Counted from the stretch's first letter, positions 42,467-51,545 are shown. The stretch: 64,000 nucleotides of DNA from Pedobacter kyungheensis (GCF_000812965.1 NZ_JSYN01000007.1:1-64000), one strand, 5' to 3'. The notes: generated by a model not told the origin, from the letters alone. Numbers and translations are program-made.

Positions 42467-44219
42467 CCTGCTGTTATGCTCCTATTGCTCATTTGCACAA
42501 AACATCAATAAACAACTTTCTATTTCATCCGGCTATGCCGTAGATACCAACTCAACCTGGAGGCAGGAAGATCTTCCAACGAGCCTGCTAGCTGCATTTA
42601 ACCCGCAAAATACCGTTAATATTGGCTACAATAAAAATGCAGCTGTGTGGTGCAGGTTTATCCTTAAAAACAACAATCCATTGCAGCCGATTAAAACCTG
42701 GTTGTGTTTTAATAATAACCATATCGATAGCCTTACGCTTTACGATGCCGGGTTAACTAAAACCATTGGAGACAGAACGGCCAATCGGAGTCCATTTATC
42801 GAAACCCTGGCATTTGAGCTTAATTTGCAGCCAGGCCAGGAAAAAATAATTTGGGTTAGGGTAAAAAAACTGACTTCATATTTGGATTTCAATTATAGTT
42901 TAGAGAACCAGGGTGAACTGGAAGCCCGATCGTCGCAAAAAATAAGCCTGACCTCTTTTTTCCTGGGGGTTGTTTTTTTGCTGCTTATGATTAACGGCAT
43001 ATTGTTTTTCATGACCAAAAACCGATCTTACCTTTATTACATTGCCTATTCTATACTTACGGCCTGTTATGTGGCCATTACCACCAATTTTGCCAAACAC
43101 ATTTTGTTTCCGGAGTTCAGGTTTTTTAGCGAAGGCAGGGTTTATGTTGGCGCAATCTGGTACATCGCGCTCAGCTTTTTTCTCGATCATTTTTTAAAGC
43201 TGAAGGAAAATCAACCTATCAAGCATAAGATTGTGCTTGTTTTCAACTGCATTAATTTTTCGCTGGTTGTGATTTCCATGTTTCTGTTGGTGTTTTACCC
43301 GGATGTTGAGTTTCGCTACTTTTTTATCCTGGGTTATATCATCTTTCTGGCTTCAATTGTTTTGCTCTTTATTTCGGCATTATCACATGTAAAAATCGAA
43401 AAAACGCAGGGTATTTATGCTTTATTTGCCTTTTTGCCACAATTGGTTTGGGGCGCCTGCCTAATTTTAAAAACTTTCGAAATTATACCATTTGCACTTG
43501 GCAGTAACTGGATGCTGTTCATTAGCATGTATGAGGTTTTTTGGTTTGGTTATGTTTTATCCCGGAATTACATCGATATCTTTTTGAAAAACAACGAGTT
43601 GATGCAGGAAATCATTTTCGAAAAGGAAAGTTCTTTGAAAACAATCAGTGAAGTTCAGTTGCGCGAAAGAAGAAATATTGCCAATGTTATTCACGATAGA
43701 GTGGGCAGTAAAATTGCTTACATCATGCATCTTTTTGATATGGAGCATGCTAATCTGGCCAAACAATCCATGGGTGAGCTGGCAGAAGAGATCAGGGATA
43801 TTTCGCATAAAATCTTGCCGAAAGCACTTGATGATGGTGCGTTGGTAGCCAGTTTGCAAAGTCAGCTTAAAACCTTAAATGCAGGCTTAACCGATACCCG
43901 GATTGAACTTTTTTGTTATGATTTTCCCGAGAAAATAAATGAACCCTGGGTTTACGATTTATACCTCATCTCGCTCGAAATTATCAATAATGCCATAAAA
44001 CATGGTCAATCGGGCTTAATTACCCTCGAGTTTTATCTGTACAGCAAACACTATCATTTTCAGTTTGTAGATGATGGGATTGGTTTTGATATGCAGCGAA
44101 TCAGCAAAGGTTTCGGGCTGGAGAATATCGAAAAACGGATTAACTACTATGGTGGCGACTTCGAAATCAATAGCGTTAAAAACGAGGGTACCATTATTCA
44201 GATTAATATTCCTGCTTAA
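42444..44219 (+). CDS. 7TM-DISM sensor histidine kinase
   Basis: 591 residues from ATG 42444. Signal peptide (about 1-18), extracellular 7TMR-DISMED2 domain (about 20-165, VWCRFILKNNNPLQ, WVRVKKLTSYLDF), a seven-helix 7TMR region (about 175-385), coiled-coil, H-box ERRNIANVIHDRVGSKIAY (His about 415), and HATPase with NNAIKHGQSG, DDGIGFDMQ, GFGLENIEKRINYYGGDF. HisKA_3-type kinase paired with the LuxR regulator. Probably senses an extracellular or envelope ligand. Confidence 0.93.
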   Translation: MRIIYFFSLLLCSYCSFAQNINKQLSISSGYAVDTNSTWRQEDLPTSLLAAFNPQNTVNIGYNKNAAVWCRFILKNNNPLQPIKTWLCFNNNHIDSLTLYDAGLTKTIGDRTANRSPFIETLAFELNLQPGQEKIIWVRVKKLTSYLDFNYSLENQGELEARSSQKISLTSFFLGVVFLLLMINGILFFMTKNRSYLYYIAYSILTACYVAITTNFAKHILFPEFRFFSEGRVYVGAIWYIALSFFLDHFLKLKENQPIKHKIVLVFNCINFSLVVISMFLLVFYPDVEFRYFFILGYIIFLASIVLLFISALSHVKIEKTQGIYALFAFLPQLVWGACLILKTFEIIPFALGSNWMLFISMYEVFWFGYVLSRNYIDIFLKNNELMQEIIFEKESSLKTISEVQLRERRNIANVIHDRVGSKIAYIMHLFDMEHANLAKQSMGELAEEIRDISHKILPKALDDGALVASLQSQLKTLNAGLTDTRIELFCYDFPEKINEPWVYDLYLISLEIINNAIKHGQSGLITLEFYLYSKHYHFQFVDDGIGFDMQRISKGFGLENIEKRINYYGGDFEINSVKNEGTIIQINIPA

Positions 44220-44426
44220 CGGAGAAAGATCGTAATTTTACGGTTTGTAAACAGCCCGGAAAATATCAATTTCTTCAGAATATTTTGTAGGCTGATTTTG
44301 TAAAAAGCATGCTAATAAGTGCTTATCAGACCTTTTGGAATAGAAGCATTTAACACAATCGAATGTGGATTTCATAAAGATTGTGGAAAAAATTAAAATA
44401 GGTTTTTTTATATCAAAAAAAATCCC

Positions 44427-44434
44427 TAATATTG
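44427..44434 (+). promoter_or_regulatory. -7 box for rplS
   Basis: TAATATTG (7 of 8 to TAnnTTTG), 46 bases before the rplS ATG; preceded by a T/A-rich tract. Nothing else recognisable in 44220-44426. Confidence 0.45.
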
Positions 44435-44480
44435 CAATCCCAAATTTAACACAAAGAATTTGGTTTAATAGCTTAAAATC

Positions 44481-44828
44481 ATGGATTTAGTAAAATTTGT
44501 TGAAGAGCAGGCCATCGCGAAAAAAGATTTTCCTGCGTTCAAGTCTGGCGATACAGTGAGCGTACACTATAAAATTCGCGAAGGTAATAAAGAACGTGTT
44601 CAAATTTACCAAGGTGTTGTAATACAACGTAACAGTGCAGGTGCTAACGAAACCTTCACCGTGCGTAAAATGAGCAACGGCGTTGGCGTTGAGCGTATTT
44701 TCCCTTTTAATTCTCCAAACATCGAGAAAGTAGAAGTGAATAGCTATGGTAAAGTGCGTAGAGCTAAATTGTTCTATTTACGTGCTTTAACTGGTAAAGC
44801 TGCTCGTATCAAATCTTTGAGAAAATAA
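44481..44828 (+). CDS. rplS: 50S ribosomal protein bL19
   Basis: 115 residues. Core L19: [36 protein letters not shown], and [20 protein letters not shown], with the C-terminal [15 protein letters not shown]. Bridges the 30S-50S interface. Strong codon bias. Last of the rpsP-rimM-trmD-rplS order, with its own promoter candidate and terminator at 44851. Confidence 0.97.
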   Translation: MDLVKFVEEQAIAKKDFPAFKSGDTVSVHYKIREGNKERVQIYQGVVIQRNSAGANETFTVRKMSNGVGVERIFPFNSPNIEKVEVNSYGKVRRAKLFYLRALTGKAARIKSLRK

Positions 44829-44850
44829 TATTCTTTATTATAAGATATAG

Positions 44851-44881
44851 CCTTCACGATTAATTTCGTGGAGGTTTTTTT
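44851..44881 (+). terminator. Intrinsic terminator of rplS
   Basis: CCTTCACGA (44851-44859) pairs with TCGTGGAGG (44866-44874), one T-G pair, followed by TTTTTTT. The next gene's promoter overlaps it. Confidence 0.9.
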
Positions 44882-44886
44882 GTTTA

Positions 44887-44894
44887 TACCTTTG
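44887..44894 (+). promoter_or_regulatory. -7 box for the MscS gene
   Basis: TACCTTTG, perfect TAnnTTTG, then TTAA, then ATG at 44899. The -33 position (TTTC at 44864-44867, 19-base spacer) lies inside the rplS terminator hairpin. Confidence 0.55.
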
Positions 44895-44898
44895 TTAA

Positions 44899-46074
44899 AT
44901 GTTAGATTCAGCTTTTTTCGACCAGATTTTTTGGGGCAACACTGTTAAGGCCTACTTCCTTTTTGGTGGTATACTTTTTTTAGGTTTAATTTTCAAACGG
45001 ATTGTTTCCAGGCTGTTAAGCCGCTTACTGTTTAAGCTTTTTAGCAGCTTTTCCAGCCAATCGCATAACGATGCTTTCGTAGCCCTGCTCATCAGGCCTA
45101 TCGAGGTTTTTATCCTCTTAACCACACTTTACCTTTCTATAAATCAGCTAAAACATCCTTTAGAGGTGGCTGTATTCCATTACAGTAAACTTGTTGGCAA
45201 GGTTAAAGAACAGATTCCGGTAACTATTGGCGATTGTATCGACAGGATATTCCTTTTTATGATTATCCTCTCCATTTTTTGGATCATTTTAAGGATCATC
45301 GACTTTATCAGTCACGTATTGCTCTATAAAGCATCGCTAACCGATGATAAAGCCGACGATCAGCTGGTGCCTTTCCTGAAAGAGCTTTTTAAAACCATTG
45401 TTATTTTTATCGGTTTTTTTACGCTTTTGGGCTTCGTTTTCGAGGTAAATGTGCTTACGCTGATTACCGGTTTAGGTATTGGTGGTATTGCCATTGCCCT
45501 GGCTGCAAAAGAGAGTTTAGAGAACCTCATTGGCTCGTTTACCATCTTTTTAGATAAACCTTTTACCGTTGGCGATCTGGTAAAAGTTGATGGCGTAGAA
45601 GGAACGGTAGAAAAAGTAGGTTTTAGAAGTACCAGGATCAGAACTTCAGAAAAAACGATGGCAACTATTCCCAATCGCGGGATGATTGATGGCGTACTTG
45701 AAAACTTATCTCTGCGTAATTCGCGTAAGGTATCTTTTATTATTGGCCTTACTTACGAAACCAATTCTACCTCGCTGCGCAAAATTATTACCGAAATAGA
45801 AAGTTACATTAACAACCATAAAGGCACCAGTAACGATGGAAATGCCTCTTTTAAAAGCTTTGGCGATTCGGGTTTAAACGTGGAGGTAAATTACTTCGTA
45901 ACCGAGCTCAATTACACCCAATTTCTTCAAATCAGGCAGGAAATTAACCTCGAGATTATGGATATTGTAATGCGCAATAAATCTGATTTCGCCTACCCTA
46001 CCCAGCGTTTAATTAGCGACCGGATAGTTGCTCAGGGCGATAATACAGAAGTAGGTAATGATACAACGGATTAA
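44899..46074 (+). CDS. MscS-family mechanosensitive channel
   Basis: 391 residues. Several N-terminal membrane helices, then the pore helix TLITGLGIGGIAIALAAKES followed by LENLIGSFTIFLDKPFTVGD (MscS TM3), the beta domain KVDGVEGTVEKVGFRSTRIR and a C-terminal domain with SFKSFGDSGLNVEVNYF. Opens under membrane tension to release osmolytes. ATG 44899 is decided by the -7 box ending four bases before it. Confidence 0.93.
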   Translation: MLDSAFFDQIFWGNTVKAYFLFGGILFLGLIFKRIVSRLLSRLLFKLFSSFSSQSHNDAFVALLIRPIEVFILLTTLYLSINQLKHPLEVAVFHYSKLVGKVKEQIPVTIGDCIDRIFLFMIILSIFWIILRIIDFISHVLLYKASLTDDKADDQLVPFLKELFKTIVIFIGFFTLLGFVFEVNVLTLITGLGIGGIAIALAAKESLENLIGSFTIFLDKPFTVGDLVKVDGVEGTVEKVGFRSTRIRTSEKTMATIPNRGMIDGVLENLSLRNSRKVSFIIGLTYETNSTSLRKIITEIESYINNHKGTSNDGNASFKSFGDSGLNVEVNYFVTELNYTQFLQIRQEINLEIMDIVMRNKSDFAYPTQRLISDRIVAQGDNTEVGNDTTD

Positions 46075-46085
46075 TATAGGCTAAT

Positions 46086-46133
46086 GAGGATTAAAAATCC
46101 TCGGGCCAGCGAGTCGCGATTGCAAATCGCGAC
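46086..46133. repeat. Tandem REP-like hairpins
   Basis: Two hairpins in sequence: GAGGATT-AAA-AATCCTC (46086-46102) and GTCGCGATT-GCA-AATCGCGAC (46113-46133), both with perfect stems and 3-base loops, linked by GGGCCAGCGA. Of the type mobilised by REP-associated tyrosine transposases in other bacteria (inference). No T-run. Confidence 0.75.
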
Positions 46134-46191
46134 CAACGCAACCCTTTGCCATGGATCGTGCCTTCAAGGGCCATATTTAGGACTAATTTTT

Positions 46192-46330
46192 TTCGAAAAG
46201 CAAGGACAATGTGAGCTATTAGCGTTTCTTCCTGCTATCCGCTCCAAGTCCTCTCCCGATGAAAAATCGGGCTGCGGGCTTTCTGCTCCTATCAGGTTTA
46301 AAAGGCAAGGACAGCATTTCAAACGGTCAA
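46192..46330 (+). repeat. Degenerate intergenic repeat, copy 2 (plus orientation)
   Basis: Contains the ordered blocks shared with 6590-6810: GAAAAGCAA, AGCTATTAGC, CCTGCTATCCGCTC, GTCCTCT, AATCGGGCTGC, ATCAGGTTTA, AAAGGCAAGGACAGC. Preceded by the REP hairpins and followed by the psd terminator. The 334-base gap 46075-46408 contains no convincing gene; the frame through it is a by-product. Confidence 0.6.
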
Positions 46331-46351
46331 TAAACAAAATGCAGAAGATAC

Positions 46352-46388
46352 AAAAAAGCCGGTTCAGGATTCACTGAACCGGCTTTTT
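46352..46388. terminator. Bidirectional intrinsic terminator of psd
   Basis: AAAAAAGCCGGTTCA (46352-46366), loop GGATTCAC, TGAACCGGCTTTTT (to 46388). Perfect stem with A-run on one side and T-run on the other, so it works on either strand; downstream of psd on the minus strand. Confidence 0.92.
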
Positions 46389-46408
46389 AATGCGATATAA
46401 GTGCTGGC

Positions 46409-47068
46409 TTAGCTTAAAGTAGCCAGGGTTGTTATTCCACCTTTAACCACCTGGTTAAGCTCAACATTAACTTTGGTGCCAACCGGAAGAAATACATCAA
46501 CCCTTGAGCCAAATTTGATAAAACCAAACTGTTCTGTTTGTACTACCTGGTCGCCCTCTTTAACGTACCATACAATCCGGCGGGCCAAAGCTCCGGCAAT
46601 TTGACGGAACAATACGGGCGTACCGTTTTTATGTTCTACAACAGTAGTGGTGCGTTCGTTCTCGGTAGAAGATTTTGGATTCCAGGCTGCAAGATATTTA
46701 CCCGGGTGGTATTTAAAGAACTTTACCACACCCGAAATCGGGTTGCGGTTAATGTGTACATTAATCGGCGACATAAAAATAGACACCTGTAAACGTTTAT
46801 CTTTAAAATATTCGCCTTCTTCTGTTTCTTCGATTACCACAACTTTGCCATCTGCAGGGCAGATAACCAGGTTTTCGCCTGAAGAGAACCTACGGCTTGG
46901 GTTGCGGAAAAACTGTAGTACAATGATAAACAGGGCCGCCGAAAAAATGTAAATAAACCAGCGTAACCAGGTTATATCATGGTATTTATAATCAACAATT
47001 GCGTTGATAACGAAAATAAACAATATGCTTAAGGCGATGGTTGTGTAGCCTTCTTTATGTATGGTCAT
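46409..47068 (-). CDS. psd: Phosphatidylserine decarboxylase (short form)
   Basis: 219 residues, the short Psd form. Converts phosphatidylserine to phosphatidylethanolamine. Two N-terminal hydrophobic segments (TIALSILFIFVINAI; FIYIFSAALFIIVLQFF), then SPINVHINRNPISGVV and the autocleavage motif FGSRVDVFLPVGTKV (Ser about 186, which becomes the pyruvoyl group). A near-consensus CACCTTTG sits 25 bases upstream on the minus strand. Confidence 0.94.
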   Translation of the reverse strand: MTIHKEGYTTIALSILFIFVINAIVDYKYHDITWLRWFIYIFSAALFIIVLQFFRNPSRRFSSGENLVICPADGKVVVIEETEEGEYFKDKRLQVSIFMSPINVHINRNPISGVVKFFKYHPGKYLAAWNPKSSTENERTTTVVEHKNGTPVLFRQIAGALARRIVWYVKEGDQVVQTEQFGFIKFGSRVDVFLPVGTKVNVELNQVVKGGITTLATLS

Positions 47069-47122
47069 TGTAGTGAGAATTATTGCGCAAAGGTGCGAAA
47101 AATAAATTAATACAATATAAAA

Positions 47123-47665
47123 TTATATCTCGGTGGCCCGGTAAATATCGTTCAGGTTTCTGCCAAGGCCGTTGTAATCTAATCCATAACCCACCACAAA
47201 CTCGTTGGGTATTTCAAAGCCCACATATTCAAGGTCTTCTATTTTATGTTTTAAAGCACTTGGTTTAAGTAAAAGCGTACTTACGCTTACTGATGCCGGT
47301 TTCTTTTCTTTAATCGTTTTTAAAATGTGCGTTAAAGTCAGGCCAGTATCTACAATATCCTCAACAATAATCACATCGCGGCCCTCAATGTTTTCTGGCA
47401 ATCCAATCAGTTCTTTTACTTTACCAGAACTCGATTGGCCTTCATACGAAGCTACACGCATAAAAGCAACTTCGCAGGGAACGGTAATTTCTTTAATCAA
47501 ATCGGCCATAAACAAGAAACTACCGTTTAGTACCCCAATAAATAAAGGGCATTTTCCTTCGTAATCTACATTCATCTGGATGCCCAGCAGGCGAATCCTT
47601 TTGCTTATGGTATCATTCTCTAAAAAAATCTCGAACTCTTTATCCTCTACTTTTATTTTGTGCAT
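47123..47665 (-). CDS. hpt: Hypoxanthine phosphoribosyltransferase
   Basis: 180 residues. Salvages hypoxanthine/guanine with PRPP. PRPP loop RDVIIVEDIVDTGLTLTHIL (about 92-112), KCPLFIGVLNGSFLFMADL and the C-terminal FVVGYGLDYNGLGRNL motif (purine-binding). Starts about 180 bases upstream of the transglycosylase stop on the plus-strand map; intergenic 47666-47842 holds word-like repeats. Confidence 0.95.
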   Translation of the reverse strand: MHKIKVEDKEFEIFLENDTISKRIRLLGIQMNVDYEGKCPLFIGVLNGSFLFMADLIKEITVPCEVAFMRVASYEGQSSSGKVKELIGLPENIEGRDVIIVEDIVDTGLTLTHILKTIKEKKPASVSVSTLLLKPSALKHKIEDLEYVGFEIPNEFVVGYGLDYNGLGRNLNDIYRATEI

Positions 47666-47842
47666 GTTGCTTTTAAGTGGTTGAAATGTTTAAATGTTGG
47701 AAAGTTGTAATGTTATTGCTTTATTGATAGCAGAAATGGTTCATCGTATAAATTCGCTAGCTGTTTATTTGTTTTGAGCAACTGCCAATTGTAAACTGTA
47801 AACCGGTAGTTCAACTCCAGTTTCCAAACTCCCAGCTCCAAA

Positions 47843-50005
47843 CTACTGCCCCTGGGCTTTCTCCAGTTCCTTTTGTCTTCTTCGTTCTTCCCTACGCTCC
47901 TGTCTTAATTGTTTTTTTGATTTGGCCGTATCCGGGGCAGCAGCTGGTTTAACGCTTGCTGTATCTTTTTTAGTACCGCCACCAAAAATACGATCGAACA
48001 GACTCTTGTTCTTATCATGAGTAATTACCGGAGGCAATCCATCCTCGTCGTCATCAAAAGCTGTTGTATCAACTGCGGCCGTATCTGGTGCCAAATATTG
48101 ACGCAAACCTTCTCTCAGTCGAACATTATAGAAACCATAACCAGAGGTATCGCTCGGCGTTAGGCCTCTTCGGGCCATAATATTACCCATAAACCTGAAA
48201 TAGTTAAACATGTAAGGTTTCAGGCTTCCATCGGCCATAAATTTATACATTGAGGCTTTGGGTTTAGGTACAATACTGGCCAGGAATAAGCCATCGCCAA
48301 TGGTTAAATCGGCAGGTTGCTTACCAAAATAATAGCGCGAGGCCTCGCCTATTCCATAAATATTCTGGCCAAGCTCCATAATGTTGAAATAAACTTCCAG
48401 CATGCGTTGCTTACTCACCAAATGGTTGTGCTCAATTAGCCAAACAATTAAAATTTCTTCAGCTTTACGGGCCAATGTTTTTTGACGGCTTAAATACACA
48501 TTTTTAACCAGCTGCATGCTGATTGTGCTCCCACCACGTTTAAATTTCTTTTCCTTAAAATTTACCGCAATAGATTTACGGATCGACTCTTCAACAAAAC
48601 CATTGTGGGTATAAAATGAAGGGTCTTCGGCGGTTAAAACGGCATTGATAAAGTTTTTGGATATGGCCGAAAGCGGTGTGAAATTCGGATTTGCAGGACC
48701 AATGGTAATGTCGCGCATTGGTTTCCCGTATTCGTAAGGCGTGTAAACGAAAGGGCTGTTAATTTTTTGCAGGTTGGTTTTACCCCATTGTATAATCTTA
48801 AAATTAACCGGGGTAAGTGTCGAGCTAAAACGAACACTATCCGGAATTTTGGTGTCGAGGTAAAAATTGAGGTTATATTTTACCTTGCCCTGCACTTTTA
48901 ATCCTTCTAAAGATTCAAACAAACCTTGAGGAAAGGCATCCAAAACGGCCTGTGCATCTTGTTCTTCGGCATTTAATTTTAGTTCGTAAATTTTGTTTTT
49001 ACCCAGCGTGTATTTGATGTACGGATGGATCTGTGCATTTTTTAAGTAGGCTGTCGAAGTGCTGTCCAGCGCAATGTAGTTCGGCCCAACCAAAATATCG
49101 GCATCCAGTTTGGCACTTTGCACTACTATATCGTTCGAGGCAATTCGTGGCTGGTTAACCAGCATGTTTTTAACCGACCATGAACCCGAAATTTTGTAAT
49201 CGTCGCCACTATATTTGGCATTTTTAAGCTCGGTTTGCAGGGTGTCGAAACTAAGTTTGGCGTGCAGTTTATTGTTCAGGTATGGCAGTTCCAGCTTTTT
49301 CCCATCGGCATAAGCCATAAAACTCAGCTCTTTACTGCCCGGGTTTACGTAGCCGTTAACATGCCAAATGGATTCGTTATTGTTTACATTGATGCTCGAT
49401 TTCAGGTCTCCCCCGTCAATTGTCGCTTCAGTTTCAAAGATTAATTTGGCAGTATCATGGTCGTTTAGTTTAAACACCATGTTTTTCATATCCATATCAT
49501 CAGGTATTTTGTATAAAACCTGATTTAAAATATTACTGGCTATTTCTGATAAGTTTACTTTGTTTTTAGTGGCTGTGCTGTCTTTTTTCTTTCTTTTTAA
49601 AATGAAATCGATGTTGGTGGTCGAGTCTTTTAGCACAACGCTTACAAAACCCTGGTTTAATTTTACTTCAGAAAGTTTAACATTGCCGAATATAAGTGGA
49701 AAAAGTTTTACTGATACGCTCAGTTCGCCAATGTTAGAGAGGGTATCCCGTTCTTTAGGAACAACAGAAATGGCAGTCATTTTTACGGTACTCAGGCCGG
49801 TAAAGCCAGCAGAGCCAATTTTAACCTCCAGGCCATAATCTTTATCGGCTTTGGCAATGGCCTTGGCTACCATTTTTTTAAGCAAAGCTTCTCTTTTGCT
49901 GTAAGCTACAGCACCTAATGCAATACAAACGACCAAAAATACACCTAAAACCCAGGCTCCGATTTTTAAATATTTTTTTGGGATCTTAATTTTTGGTATG
50001 CGCAT
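47843..50005 (-). CDS. AsmA-like/GT51 peptidoglycan glycosyltransferase
   Basis: 720 residues. N-terminal membrane helix (WVLGVFLVVCIALGAVAYS), a long AsmA-like beta-rich part (about 40-430), then a GT51 domain (about 430-610): catalytic Glu in NAVLTAEDPSFYTHNG (about 459), FKRGGSTISMQLVKN (about 493), and EEILIVWLIEHNHLVSK. No transpeptidase domain follows, only a Pro/charged tail ending in an Arg/Glu/Lys run. Polymerises lipid II by family. The AsmA-GT51 join is atypical compared with MtgA. Confidence 0.9.
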   Translation of the reverse strand: MRIPKIKIPKKYLKIGAWVLGVFLVVCIALGAVAYSKREALLKKMVAKAIAKADKDYGLEVKIGSAGFTGLSTVKMTAISVVPKERDTLSNIGELSVSVKLFPLIFGNVKLSEVKLNQGFVSVVLKDSTTNIDFILKRKKKDSTATKNKVNLSEIASNILNQVLYKIPDDMDMKNMVFKLNDHDTAKLIFETEATIDGGDLKSSINVNNNESIWHVNGYVNPGSKELSFMAYADGKKLELPYLNNKLHAKLSFDTLQTELKNAKYSGDDYKISGSWSVKNMLVNQPRIASNDIVVQSAKLDADILVGPNYIALDSTSTAYLKNAQIHPYIKYTLGKNKIYELKLNAEEQDAQAVLDAFPQGLFESLEGLKVQGKVKYNLNFYLDTKIPDSVRFSSTLTPVNFKIIQWGKTNLQKINSPFVYTPYEYGKPMRDITIGPANPNFTPLSAISKNFINAVLTAEDPSFYTHNGFVEESIRKSIAVNFKEKKFKRGGSTISMQLVKNVYLSRQKTLARKAEEILIVWLIEHNHLVSKQRMLEVYFNIMELGQNIYGIGEASRYYFGKQPADLTIGDGLFLASIVPKPKASMYKFMADGSLKPYMFNYFRFMGNIMARRGLTPSDTSGYGFYNVRLREGLRQYLAPDTAAVDTTAFDDDEDGLPPVITHDKNKSLFDRIFGGGTKKDTASVKPAAAPDTAKSKKQLRQERREERRRQKELEKAQGQ

Positions 50006-50112
50006 ATAGTCGTTAAAATGGTTAATTGCTTAAACGTAACAATTAAATGTTTATTTCGTGTTAAAATTACAGTTTAAAAGGCTAAATAAAAGTATTTATA
50101 GCTATGTTTTGT

Positions 50113-50120
50113 TAATTTTG
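50113..50120 (+). promoter_or_regulatory. -7 box for the mrp gene
   Basis: TAATTTTG, a perfect TAnnTTTG, 16 bases before the ATG at 50137. Confidence 0.5.
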
Positions 50121-50136
50121 AATTTAAATTAATACA

Positions 50137-51213
50137 ATGCAGATTAGCCCGCAACAAGTTTTAGATGCGCTTAAAAATGTAGAAGATCCCGATCTTAAAA
50201 AAGATCTGGTAACCTTAAACATGATTAAGGACTTACAGATTACCGATAACCAGGTTAGTTTTACCTTAGAGCTTACTACGCCGGCATGCCCGATGAAAGA
50301 TATGCTGAAAAATGCCTGTACCAATGCTGTTAAGCATTTAGTATCGCCCTCGGCCGAAGTTACGATCAATGTAACTTCAAGAGTTACCCAACCTACAAAT
50401 TCAACCTCGTTAGATAACATCAAGAATATCATTTTGGTTTCATCTGGTAAAGGTGGAGTTGGAAAATCGACAGTATCGAGCAATCTGGCTGTTGTTTTGG
50501 CCAAAGATGGCGCTAAAGTAGGGCTAATTGATGCCGATATTTATGGACCATCAGTACCGACGATGTTCGATTTGGTAGATGCTAAACCTGGTGCCGAAGA
50601 AACTGCCGACGGGAAGACTAAAATTTTACCTATCGAAAAGTATGGTATTAAACTGTTATCACTTGGCTTTTTTGCAGATCCTGGTCAACCGGTACCATGG
50701 CGCGGGCCAATGGCCTCGAATGCGGTAAAACAATTGTTTAACGATACCAATTGGGGTGAGCTTGATTATCTAATTGTCGATCTTCCTCCGGGCACGGGCG
50801 ATATCCATATTACCATTACCCAAAGTTTCCCGATTTCGGGTGCAGTGGTGGTAACTACGCCACAACAGGTAGCCCTGGCCGATACACATAAAGGATTAGC
50901 CATGTTCAGAATGCCGGGAATTAATATTCCGATTTTGGGAGTTATAGAAAACATGTCGTATTTTACGCCTGAAGAACTGCCTGAAAACAAATATTATATT
51001 TTTGGAAAAGGTGGTGGAACCAAGCTGGCTGAGCGTTTTGATGTACCGTTTTTGGGCGAAATTCCAATTGTGCAGGGTATTGCTGAGGCTGGCGATAGCG
51101 GTAAACCGGTAGCATTAAACCAAAACCCACTGCTTGATGGTATATTTGGCGATATTGCAAGTAAAATTGCACAGCAAATCTCTATCAACAATGCACAAAT
51201 GGTGAATTGCTAA
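50137..51213 (+). CDS. mrp: Mrp/ApbC Fe-S cluster carrier ATPase
   Basis: 358 residues. N-terminal MIP18/DUF59 domain (about 1-90: QISPQQVLDALKNVEDPDLK; TPACPMKDML) fused to a P-loop domain with ILVSSGKGGVGKSTVSSNLA (about 103-122), DADIYGPSVPTMF, and DYLIVDLPPGTGDIH. The C-terminus lacks the CxxC pair seen in E. coli Mrp at the usual place, and I see none in the tail. Probably transfers Fe-S clusters; next to a NifU gene. Confidence 0.93.
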   Translation: MQISPQQVLDALKNVEDPDLKKDLVTLNMIKDLQITDNQVSFTLELTTPACPMKDMLKNACTNAVKHLVSPSAEVTINVTSRVTQPTNSTSLDNIKNIILVSSGKGGVGKSTVSSNLAVVLAKDGAKVGLIDADIYGPSVPTMFDLVDAKPGAEETADGKTKILPIEKYGIKLLSLGFFADPGQPVPWRGPMASNAVKQLFNDTNWGELDYLIVDLPPGTGDIHITITQSFPISGAVVVTTPQQVALADTHKGLAMFRMPGINIPILGVIENMSYFTPEELPENKYYIFGKGGGTKLAERFDVPFLGEIPIVQGIAEAGDSGKPVALNQNPLLDGIFGDIASKIAQQISINNAQMVNC

Positions 51214-51247
51214 AAAATTACTATTTTTATAAATTAAAATCTATATA

Positions 51248-51493
51248 ATGAATTTAACAGAACAAGTAGAACAGGCATTGGAAACGATCAGACCTTATTT
51301 AAAGGCCGACGGAGGTGATGTTTCTGTTGAAGAAATTACAGCTGAAGGAACAGTAAAGCTTAAGCTTTTAGGTAACTGCGGTTCTTGCCCAATGAGTTTC
51401 ATGACCATGAAATCGGGTATTGAGCAGGCTATTATGAAAGCTGTTCCACAAATCACTTCGGTAGTTGCCGTGAACATGGCCGAGCAAGAATAG
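51248..51493 (+). CDS. NifU C-terminal-type Fe-S scaffold protein
   Basis: 81 residues. NifU-like domain: TIRPYLKADGGDVSVEEI and LLGNCGSCPMSFMTMKSGIE with CGSC that holds the bridging cluster. 34 bases downstream of mrp, so the two probably act together in Fe-S assembly (Nfu-type delivery). Confidence 0.94.
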   Translation: MNLTEQVEQALETIRPYLKADGGDVSVEEITAEGTVKLKLLGNCGSCPMSFMTMKSGIEQAIMKAVPQITSVVAVNMAEQE

Positions 51494-51532
51494 CTTTAAC
51501 ACTATTTAACAAGGAAGTTTTATTAATAAAAT

Positions 51533-51540
51533 TACATTTG
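51533..51540 (+). promoter_or_regulatory. -7 box for the 51546 gene
   Basis: TACATTTG, perfect TAnnTTTG, then TGTTA, then ATG at 51546. The GTG alternative at 51540 overlaps the box. Confidence 0.55.
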
Positions 51541-51545
51541 TGTTA

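Noticed and set aside
46084-46377. 97-residue open frame on the plus strand
   Set aside because: It is built from the REP hairpins, the repeat and the psd terminator; no homology pattern is seen.
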